This document shows positions 1 to 6,270 of a stretch of 64,000 nucleotides of DNA, in pieces. Position numbers and translations under genes: made by a program. Within the stretch, counting starts at the first letter, position 1. The number at the start of each line of letters is the position of its first letter. Below the pieces are notes generated by a model. The model saw only the letters and a program-made list of their open reading frames with translations. It was not told where the DNA came from and searched no databases. Source of the stretch: Burkholderiales bacterium (GTDB lineage Bacteria > Pseudomonadota > Gammaproteobacteria > Burkholderiales > Burkholderiaceae_F); contig JADJWR010000003.1 of the NCBI GenBank assembly GCA_016716275.1, positions 992,001-1,056,000 of the forward strand, written 5' to 3'.

Positions 1-478
1 TGCGGTCGTTCCAGTCGAGGATGCGCGAGAAGATCTCGGCGCCGACCACCAGTGCGCGCCGGTACACACCGGTGCGGATCATCGCGTCGGCCACCGCCAG
101 CCCGTAGACGAAGCCGCTGCACACCGCCTGCACGTCGAAGGCCGCCGCGCCGGCAGCGCCGAGATCGGCCTGCACCAGGCAGGCCGTGCTCGGGAAGATC
201 TGGTCGGGCGTCGAGGTGGCGAGCACGATCAGGTCGAGCGCCGCCGGCTCGAGGCCCGCCGCCTGCAGCGCGGCGCGGGCGGCCTGCGCGCCGAGCGCGG
301 TGGTGCTCAGCGAGGCATCGGCGATGTAGCGCTGCCGGATGCCGGTACGGGCGACGATCCACTCGTCGGAAGTCTCGATGCCGCGCGCCGCCAGCTGCCG
401 CGCCAGCTCGTCGTTCGACACCGCCCGCCCGGGCAGCGCCGCGCCGGTGCCGGTGATCCGTGACCAGGGGCGGGCCAT
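1..478 (-). CDS. fabH: 3-oxoacyl-[ACP] synthase III (FabH), N-terminal part
   Basis: Condenses acetyl-CoA with malonyl-ACP to start type II fatty-acid synthesis in the cytoplasm. The N-terminal 159 codons are present and the gene runs off the left edge. Family hallmarks are the N-terminal SDEWIVARTGI segment and the catalytic cysteine in AVCSGF (about residue 120). The ATG lies 5 nt after the plsX stop, with a purine-rich GAAGG just upstream inside the plsX end. It is the last visible member of yceD-rpmF-plsX-fabH, so it is probably co-transcribed with phospholipid and L32 genes. The His and Asn of the catalytic triad lie outside the window. Confidence 0.96.
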   Translation of the reverse strand, partial: MARPWSRITGTGAALPGRAVSNDELARQLAARGIETSDEWIVARTGIRQRYIADASLSTTALGAQAARAALQAAGLEPAALDLIVLATSTPDQIFPSTACLVQADLGAAGAAAFDVQAVCSGFVYGLAVADAMIRTGVYRRALVVGAEIFSRILDWNDR

Positions 479-483
479 CGCCT

Positions 484-1530
484 TCAGGCGGCGGCCGGCG
501 AGCGCCGCTGCTCGCGCTCGAGCTGCTCGACGAAAGGCTGCATCGCCGCCACCGTCCGCTCGAGCAGGTGATGCCGGGCCGCCTCGTAGCCGACGGCGAT
601 GGCGTTCTCGAATGCCAGCGCATCGGCTGCGCCGTGGCTCTTGATCACGATGCCGCGCAGGCCGAGCAGGCTGGCGCCGTTGTAGCGACGGTGGTCGAGG
701 CGCCGGCGGAAGCGCTTCAGCACCGGGTAGGCGAGCACCGCCGCCACCTTGGCGAGCGGGCTGCGGGTGAACTCCTCGCGCACCATCGTGCCGAGCATCT
801 GCGCCAGGCCCTCGGACGTCTTCAGCGCCACGTTGCCGACGAAGCCGTCGCAGACGATGACGTCGGTCGTCCCCTTGTAGATGTCGTCGCCCTCGACGTT
901 GCCGTGGAAGTTCAGCGAACTGGCGCGCAGCAGCTCGCCGGCGCGCTTGACCACGTCGTTGCCCTTGATCACCTCTTCGCCGACGTTGAGCAGGCCGATG
1001 CTCGGCTGCTCCTTTTCCTGCACCGCGGCCACCAGCGCGGCGCCGAGGATGGCGAACTCGAACAGGTGCTCGGCGCTGCAGTCGACATTCGCGCCGAGGT
1101 CGAGCATCGTCGTGACGCCGCCCTTGATGTTGGGCAGCACGGTGGCGATCGCCGGCCGGTCGATGCCGTCGAGGGTCTTGAGCACGAAGCGCGAGATCGC
1201 CATCAGGGCGCCGGTGTTGCCGGCGCTCACGCAGGCGTCGGCCTTGCCTTCCTTGACCAGGTTGATGGCCAGCCGCATCGACGAGTTTCGCTTGCCGCGC
1301 AGGGCAACGGCCGGCGGGTCGTCCATCGCGACGACCTCGTCGGTGTGCAGGAGTTCGACGCGCGGCTTCAGTTCGCCCGCGGAGGCCAGCAGGGGCTCGA
1401 CCTCGCCACCCCGGCCCACCAGCAGCAGCCGGCTGTCGGCCTGCGCGCGCAGGAACGAAAGCGCCGCCGGCACGGTGACCGGCGGGCCGTGGTCCCCGCC
1501 CATGGCGTCGATGGCGATGCGAACGGTCAC
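484..1530 (-). CDS. plsX: phosphate acyltransferase PlsX
   Basis: Makes acyl-phosphate from acyl-ACP, the donor for PlsY in the first acylation of glycerol-3-phosphate. The 348-aa product has the usual family length and opens with the diagnostic AIDAMGGDHGP motif. SAGNTGALMAISRF and CDGFVGNVALKTSEG are further conserved blocks. The start is GTG. It sits between rpmF (60 nt upstream) and fabH (5 nt downstream) in the classical lipid operon. Confidence 0.97.
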   Translation of the reverse strand: MTVRIAIDAMGGDHGPPVTVPAALSFLRAQADSRLLLVGRGGEVEPLLASAGELKPRVELLHTDEVVAMDDPPAVALRGKRNSSMRLAINLVKEGKADACVSAGNTGALMAISRFVLKTLDGIDRPAIATVLPNIKGGVTTMLDLGANVDCSAEHLFEFAILGAALVAAVQEKEQPSIGLLNVGEEVIKGNDVVKRAGELLRASSLNFHGNVEGDDIYKGTTDVIVCDGFVGNVALKTSEGLAQMLGTMVREEFTRSPLAKVAAVLAYPVLKRFRRRLDHRRYNGASLLGLRGIVIKSHGAADALAFENAIAVGYEAARHHLLERTVAAMQPFVEQLEREQRRSPAAA

Positions 1531-1590
1531 CGTTGGCCGCCAGCGGTCAGGCCCGAGCCGGCCGCGGCCTCACAGCCGCGACCACTCCGG

Positions 1591-1773
1591 CTACTCGTCG
1601 CTCTTGGTCGCGACGACTTTCTTGCCGCGGTAGAAGCCGTTGGGGCTCACGTGATGCCGGCGATGGACCTCGCCGGTGCCCGGCTCGATCGCCAGCGGCG
1701 GATTGGTGGCAAAGTCGTGCGCCCGGCGCATGTTGCGCTTCGACGCCGACCGCTTGTTCTGCTGCACTGCCAT
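1591..1773 (-). CDS. rpmF: large-subunit ribosomal protein bL32
   Basis: A 60-aa basic ribosomal protein of the 50S subunit. The start MAVQQNKRSASKRNMRRAH is typical of proteobacterial L32. None of the four zinc-ribbon cysteines of C+ paralogues is present, so this is the zinc-independent form. It lies between yceD and plsX, the conserved arrangement in beta- and gammaproteobacteria that links ribosome and membrane synthesis. Confidence 0.97.
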   Translation of the reverse strand: MAVQQNKRSASKRNMRRAHDFATNPPLAIEPGTGEVHRRHHVSPNGFYRGKKVVATKSDE

Positions 1774-1839
1774 GGCTGCCTCGCCAGTCGGAAGACAAAT
1801 AGCCGCGCATTGTAGCCGACTGGACTGCCGCGGCCGTCG

Positions 1840-2349
1840 TCAGCGCCGCGACTTCTTCAGTGCCGCAAGAGCCTCGAACGGGCGCCGCGTCTCGCCTGCC
1901 AATTTGTCGTCGACCTCCGCCGGCCCGGCGCATCGGTCGTGCCGCGGCGAAATCGGCAGGGCCAGGATCGCCTGATCCTCGAGCAGCGCCGCGAGATCGA
2001 ACCGGCGCGAACCGAGCAGCGGCTCCTCGGCCGACTCGTCGATCGGCAGCTCGTCGAGCTGCCGCTCGTCGGCCACGAAGAAGAACTGCGCCTGCTCGTC
2101 GATCGGCAGGTCGACCGCGCCGCCGCAGCGGTCGCAACGCGCCCGCACCGTGCCATGCATGTCGAGCGTCGCTGCCGGCCGGCCGAGTTCGTCGACCCGG
2201 CCGGTCAGCCGGTAGCGAAGCGTGCCTTCGGCATCGGCGAGTGCAGCGGCCAGCCTCGGCGCGTTGCTGACCGCCAGCTCGCCCTGCACCGTGCCACGAC
2301 GCCGCGACAGTTCCCAGACGTCGCAGGACGGAACGCGATCTGTCGACAT
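1840..2349 (-). CDS. yceD: YceD/DUF177 family protein (23S rRNA accumulation)
   Basis: A 169-aa member of the YceD/DUF177 family, whose bacterial and plastid members are needed for 23S rRNA accumulation; the molecular activity is unclear. A CDRC pair in the middle and an RHDRC segment near the C terminus match the family's conserved cysteines. I chose the ATG reading MSTDRVPS because it gives family length. The open frame continues upstream into maf, but that extension is low-complexity and opposite a real gene. First gene of the yceD-rpmF-plsX-fabH group. Confidence 0.9.
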   Translation of the reverse strand: MSTDRVPSCDVWELSRRRGTVQGELAVSNAPRLAAALADAEGTLRYRLTGRVDELGRPAATLDMHGTVRARCDRCGGAVDLPIDEQAQFFFVADERQLDELPIDESAEEPLLGSRRFDLAALLEDQAILALPISPRHDRCAGPAEVDDKLAGETRRPFEALAALKKSRR

Positions 2350-2408
2350 GGCCGGCGGCTGGTGCGTCGCTAAACTGCCGCGCACCCGAAGCACCGAGGC
2401 TCGACAGC

Positions 2409-2990
2409 ATGCCGCCGATCGTACTCGCATCGACCTCACCGTACCGCCGCGAGCTGTTGACGCGCCTGCGCCTGCCGTTTGCGGTGCAGGCACCGCAGCT
2501 CGACGAGTACGCGCTGCCCGGCGAGGCACCGGCAGCAACCGCCCGCCGACTGGCGCTGGCCAAGGCAAAGGCGGTGGCCAAAGGCCTGCCGGGCGCCGTC
2601 GTGATCGGCTCGGACCAGGTCGCCGACGTCGACGGCAGCGCGCTGTCGAAGCCCGGCACGCACGAGGCAGCGCTGGCGCAGCTGGCGCGAATGCAGGGCC
2701 GCGAGGTCGTCTTTCATACGGCCGTCGCGGTGATCGGCGCGGACGGTGCCGAGCAGGTCGGCGAGGTGCCGACAACGGTGCGCTTCCGGGTCCTGCCGAT
2801 CGATCGGCTCGATGCCTACCTGCGCGCCGAGCGACCTTATGACTGCGCCGGTGCCGCCAAGATCGAGTCGCTCGGCATCACGCTGGTCGAGTCGGTCCGC
2901 TCCGACGATCCGACGGCGCTGATCGGGCTGCCGCTGATCCGTCTGACGTCGATGCTCGCAGCCTGCGGGATTGACCTGCCGGTGCCATGA
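2409..2990 (+). CDS. Maf-family nucleotide pyrophosphatase (YceF-like, 7-methyl-GTP type)
   Basis: House-cleaning nucleotide pyrophosphatase of 193 aa. Maf motifs are visible: ASTSPYRRELL at the N terminus, the SDQVAD catalytic segment near residue 75, and YDCAGAAKIESLGI near residue 145. The cysteine-containing CAG block and the location directly divergent from yceD-rpmF favour the YceF subgroup (m7GTP pyrophosphatase) over the dTTP/UTP subgroup. That substrate assignment is inference from context and motif. Its stop overlaps the next gene's start as ATGA, so the two are translationally coupled. Confidence 0.9.
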   Translation: MPPIVLASTSPYRRELLTRLRLPFAVQAPQLDEYALPGEAPAATARRLALAKAKAVAKGLPGAVVIGSDQVADVDGSALSKPGTHEAALAQLARMQGREVVFHTAVAVIGADGAEQVGEVPTTVRFRVLPIDRLDAYLRAERPYDCAGAAKIESLGITLVESVRSDDPTALIGLPLIRLTSMLAACGIDLPVP

Positions 2991-3766
2991 ACCGGCCTTC
3001 GGGAACGCTGCTGCTGCTGCCGACCCTGCTCGGCGAGTCGCCACCGGAGCGGTCGTTGCCGGCGCGGACCATCGACCTGGCGCGGGCGACCACCGTCTTT
3101 CTCGCCGAAAGCGCCAGAAGCGCGCGCGCCTTTCTCAAGGCGATCGGCCACCCGCAGCCGATCGCCAGCCTTTCGCTGACCGAGATCGGCCACCACCCGG
3201 ATCCGCGTCGTTTCGACCAATGGCTGCAACCGGCGGTCGACGGGCGCGACATCGCCCTGCTGTCCGACGCCGGCTGCCCGGCGGTCGCCGATCCGGGCGC
3301 CGGGCTGGTGGCCAGGGCGCACCAGCGCGGCCTGCGGGTGCGGCCGCTGGTCGGCCCGAGCAGCCTGCTGCTCGCCCTGATGGCGGCCGGGATGAGCGGC
3401 CAGCGTTTCCGCTTCGTCGGCTACCTGCCGCAGGACAGGCAGGCGCTGGCGGCGGCCATCGCGGCGCTCGAGCGCGCCAGCGGCGGCGAGGAGACCCAGC
3501 TGTTCATCGAGACGCCCTATCGCAACGAACGGCTGCTGCTGGCACTGCTCGAGCATGCGCGCCCCGACACCCGGCTCGCCGTTGCCGTCGACCTGACGAC
3601 CGACGACGAGCGGGTGACCTCGCTGCCGATCGCGGACTGGAAGGCGATGCCGGTCGAGGCAAGGCCGGCGCTCGCGCGCCGGCCTGCCGTCTTCGCTCTG
3701 ATGGCTCAGGCCCGTGCGCCCGCGGCTTCTGCTCGTGGCCGCACCGCCGGTTCGGGTCGCCAGTAG
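2987..3766 (+). CDS. SAM-dependent methyltransferase, tetrapyrrole-methylase/RsmI-like fold
   Basis: A 259-aa protein of the RsmI/COG0313-like branch of the tetrapyrrole methylase fold. Recognisable parts are the N-terminal GTLLLLPTLLG strand, the LLSDAGCPAVADPGAGLV loop and the GPSSLLLALMAAG segment that form the SAM pocket. It may be an RsmI paralogue rather than RsmI itself; the true substrate is unknown. It starts by ATGA overlap with maf. The last 20 codons are low-complexity Ala/Arg/Gly and overlap the convergent Rieske gene by 61 nt. Confidence 0.8.
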   Translation: MNRPSGTLLLLPTLLGESPPERSLPARTIDLARATTVFLAESARSARAFLKAIGHPQPIASLSLTEIGHHPDPRRFDQWLQPAVDGRDIALLSDAGCPAVADPGAGLVARAHQRGLRVRPLVGPSSLLLALMAAGMSGQRFRFVGYLPQDRQALAAAIAALERASGGEETQLFIETPYRNERLLLALLEHARPDTRLAVAVDLTTDDERVTSLPIADWKAMPVEARPALARRPAVFALMAQARAPAASARGRTAGSGRQ

Positions 3767-4104
3767 ACGACGCCATCCTGCTCGACGACCTGCAGCGGCC
3801 GCAGGCCGCCGCGGCCGGCGCAGGGTCCGCCGAGGCAGCGGCCGTCGGCGGGATCGTAGGCAGCACCGTGGGTGGCGCACAGCAGGGTCTCGCCGTCGCC
3901 GTCGAAGAACCGGCCGGCCACCCAGTCCAGCTCCATCGCCACGTGCGCGCAGCGATTGAGGTAGGCCACCGCCCGGCCCCGGTGACGGACCGCGAACGCG
4001 CCCAACGTCTCGCCGTCGACCAGCACGTCGAAGCGCAGTCCGACGCCGCCGTCGACCAGCTGCGTCGACGGGCACAGCGCGATCAGCGGTTCGGCATCAG
4101 CCAC
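3706..4104 (-). CDS. Rieske [2Fe-2S] domain protein
   Basis: A single-domain Rieske ferredoxin of 132 aa. Both iron-sulfur ligand boxes are intact: CAH near residue 52 and CATH near residue 76, the C-x-H...C-x2-H pattern. There is no membrane anchor or oxygenase domain, so it should be a soluble electron carrier or NirD-like component. Its start lies 22 nt inside the end of the upstream HAD phosphatase gene, giving a group rluC-HAD-Rieske. Its 3' end overlaps the opposite-strand methyltransferase. The electron partner cannot be told from the sequence. Confidence 0.85.
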   Translation of the reverse strand: MADAEPLIALCPSTQLVDGGVGLRFDVLVDGETLGAFAVRHRGRAVAYLNRCAHVAMELDWVAGRFFDGDGETLLCATHGAAYDPADGRCLGGPCAGRGGLRPLQVVEQDGVVYWRPEPAVRPRAEAAGARA

Positions 4105-4739
4105 TGGTGCAGCTGCGCCAGCGAGTCGAACAGCGCCAGCGGTCGACAGGCGGCGAGCTGCTCGTACGGGTGCGCGCCCTGCGTCAGGCCAACCGCCGCC
4201 GCCTGCGCCGCCTCTGCCATCTGCAGGTCGTGCGTGGTGTCGCCGACCATCAGCGTCCGCTGCGGCGCCACCATCAGCTCTTCGGCCAGCTCGAGCAGCA
4301 TCGCCGGATGAGGCTTCGGATGCGTCTGGTCGGCGCAGCGGGTGGCGGCGAACTCGGCGCCGAGCCCGGTTGCGGCCAGGGCGCGCTGCAGGCCGTGCTG
4401 CGACTTCCCCGTGGCGATCGCCAGCATCACGCCCGACTGCCGCAGTTCGGCGACGAGTTCGCGCGCGCCGGGAAACAGCACCAGCTCGGCCTCGCGGGCC
4501 AGATAGTGGACCCGGTAGCGCGCCGAGTATTCGGCGATCCGCTCCGCCGGCAGCGTCGGCACCGCCCGCGCCAGCGCGTCGTGCAGTCCGAGGCCGATCA
4601 CGTGACTGGCGGTGGCGTGATCGGGAACCGGCAGATCGAGGTCGGCAGCGGCGTCCTGGATGGCACTGACGATGGCGGCCGTCGAGTCGCTGAGCGTTCC
4701 GTCCCAGTCGAAGACGACGAGGTCGAAACGGTCAAGCAC
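4083..4739 (-). CDS. HAD-IA family phosphatase (phosphoglycolate-phosphatase-like)
   Basis: A 218-aa haloacid dehalogenase superfamily hydrolase with all four motifs: nucleophile block VVFDWDGTLSDS, motif II IATGKS, the lysine in HPKPHPAML, and acidic motif IV MVGDTTHDLQMAEAA. The cap is alpha-helical, as in phosphoglycolate phosphatases. A GTG start overlapping the rluC end by 8 nt gives the expected N terminus; the open frame extends further upstream but only antisense-like residues appear there. Substrate is unproven; genes of this kind next to rluC are common in proteobacteria. Confidence 0.87.
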   Translation of the reverse strand: MLDRFDLVVFDWDGTLSDSTAAIVSAIQDAAADLDLPVPDHATASHVIGLGLHDALARAVPTLPAERIAEYSARYRVHYLAREAELVLFPGARELVAELRQSGVMLAIATGKSQHGLQRALAATGLGAEFAATRCADQTHPKPHPAMLLELAEELMVAPQRTLMVGDTTHDLQMAEAAQAAAVGLTQGAHPYEQLAACRPLALFDSLAQLHQWLMPNR

Positions 4740-5709
4740 GGCCGAGTCCCCGCAGGAAGTCGCTGCACTCGCGGTCGAGCGCGCATTCGATCGCCATCGG
4801 TGCGCCGCCGGCCGGGTGAGCAAAGCGGACGGCGCAGGCATGCAGGAACATCCGCCTGAACGGCACGCCGAACTCGCCGCGGGCGGCCCGGCGATTCAGA
4901 TCGAAGTCGCCGTACTTGTCGTCGCCGACGATCGGGAAGCCCACGTGGGCCAGATGCACGCGGATCTGGTGCGTCCGGCCGGTCTTCAGTTCGGCCTCGA
5001 GCAGTGAGAATCCTCCATAGCGGTGGCGCAGGCTGAACACCGTGTGCGCCGCCAGTCCTTCGTCGGCATCGACCGACACGCGCCGCTCGCCGCTCGCCGT
5101 CGTCCGCTTGGCCAGCGGCAGGCGCACGTGCTGGCGATCGTTGACCCAGTCGCCGGCGACCACGGCGAGGTAGCGCTTGTCGACCTGGCCCTCGCGAAGC
5201 TGCTCATGCAGTCCCAGCAGCGCCCGCCTGGTCTTGGCCAGCAGGAGGATGCCCGAGGTATCGCGGTCCAGCCGGTGGGCCAGTTCGAGGAACGGCTGGT
5301 TCGGCCGGGCGGCCCGGACCATCTCGATCAGACCGTGGGCGATGCCGCTGCCGCCGTGTGCCGCGAGCCCGGCGGGCTTGTCCACGGCGATCAGGTGCTC
5401 GTCCTCGAACAGCACCGGCGGCATCTGCGCCCGCGCCGGCGGCGGCATCTGCGCCGCGAGCCGCAGCGGCGGCACCCGGACCTGGTCGCCTTCGGCCAGA
5501 CGCTGGTCGACCGAGGCGCGCGCCTTGTTCACCCGCACCTGGCCGCTGCGCACGATCCGGTAGACGTGGCTCTGCGGCACACCCTTGGCCAGGCGCAGCA
5601 GGAAATTGTCGAGGCGCTGACCGTCGGCCTCCGGCCCGACGGTCAGGTAACTGACGTGGTCGGGGCCGATCCCGCTCGCGCCGCGGCGCTCCTTGGCGGT
5701 GTCGTTCAT
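4732..5709 (-). CDS. rluC: 23S rRNA pseudouridine synthase RluC
   Basis: Converts specific uridines of 23S rRNA (955, 2504 and 2580 in E. coli) to pseudouridine. The 325-aa product has an N-terminal S4 RNA-binding domain (about residues 30-85) followed by the RluA-type catalytic domain with HRLDRDTSGILLLAK; the catalytic Asp is about residue 148. It is divergent from rne, as in E. coli. A TATAAC box ends only 6 nt before the ATG, so a leaderless transcript is possible. Confidence 0.95.
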   Translation of the reverse strand: MNDTAKERRGASGIGPDHVSYLTVGPEADGQRLDNFLLRLAKGVPQSHVYRIVRSGQVRVNKARASVDQRLAEGDQVRVPPLRLAAQMPPPARAQMPPVLFEDEHLIAVDKPAGLAAHGGSGIAHGLIEMVRAARPNQPFLELAHRLDRDTSGILLLAKTRRALLGLHEQLREGQVDKRYLAVVAGDWVNDRQHVRLPLAKRTTASGERRVSVDADEGLAAHTVFSLRHRYGGFSLLEAELKTGRTHQIRVHLAHVGFPIVGDDKYGDFDLNRRAARGEFGVPFRRMFLHACAVRFAHPAGGAPMAIECALDRECSDFLRGLGRA

Positions 5710-5715
5710 CGTGCC

Positions 5716-5721
5716 GTTATA
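5716..5721 (-). promoter_or_regulatory. possible -10 box of rluC, immediately upstream of the start codon
   Basis: On the minus strand TATAAC is followed by six bases and then the rluC ATG, so transcription from this box would begin at or next to the A of the start codon. I see no well-spaced -35 hexamer and no convincing Shine-Dalgarno. This is a composition-based guess in an otherwise GC-rich region. Confidence 0.3.
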
Positions 5722-6270
5722 CTTTCGCGCGCAGGAGTTAGGCGGCGCTGTTCAAGTTGCGGATCAATTGTCCGCCGCTGGCAGTCCGCGGCGATTCGCC
5801 CACGGATGCGGGAGCATCGTCCCGACCCTGCACAGGGCACCGATTGTAGCGATGGCCGTTCGCCGGCTCGAAGCCCGGCGAGACCCCGCGCGGTGCCGGG
5901 ACGCGACAGCGCGCGGCGGCGAAGGCCGCACGCGCCGAGCGAAGCTGGCGGCGGGTTGGCAAACCTTGCCGTCTGGGTTGAAACAATGTGAGCCGTGCCG
6001 CCTGCGGGTGTGGCCGGCTCGGCTGGATCGGATTCGTCGCTGCACGCCGGCCGCACCGGCGTCGGGTCACGCAAGCAAAGGTCTTCTCGTGTTCAGGCTC
6101 CCATCGTCGTCCGCCCGTTGCCGCGCGCTGCTACAGCGCGCGCCGGCACTCGGACACAGCGCCGCGGCCGATCCGCCGCGGCGCCGGCGCCTGGCGCGAT
6201 CCGCCTAGCCTCGTCCCGCGGCGCACTCGATCCGGCACTGCCGCGCCAGTTTGGCGCATGGAGTGTTGTG
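5722..6270 (+). promoter_or_regulatory. long 5' region of rne with two hairpins
   Basis: No convincing gene lies in these roughly 550 bases between the divergent rluC and rne genes. Two inverted repeats lie in the part nearest rne: a perfect 9-bp stem with a 3-nt loop at 6122-6142 (arms CGCGCGCTG and CAGCGCGCG), and a 7-bp stem with an 8-nt loop at 6161-6182 (arms GCCGCGG and CCGCGGC). In E. coli the rne 5' UTR is about 360 nt and its stem-loops mediate RNase E feedback control; the same role here is inference. I could not place a strong promoter. Confidence 0.5.

Noticed and set aside
5995..6270. Extension of the rne frame by 92 codons upstream
   Set aside because: The residues are low-complexity, and the ATG at 6271 gives the conserved RNase E N terminus; the region also carries the leader hairpins.
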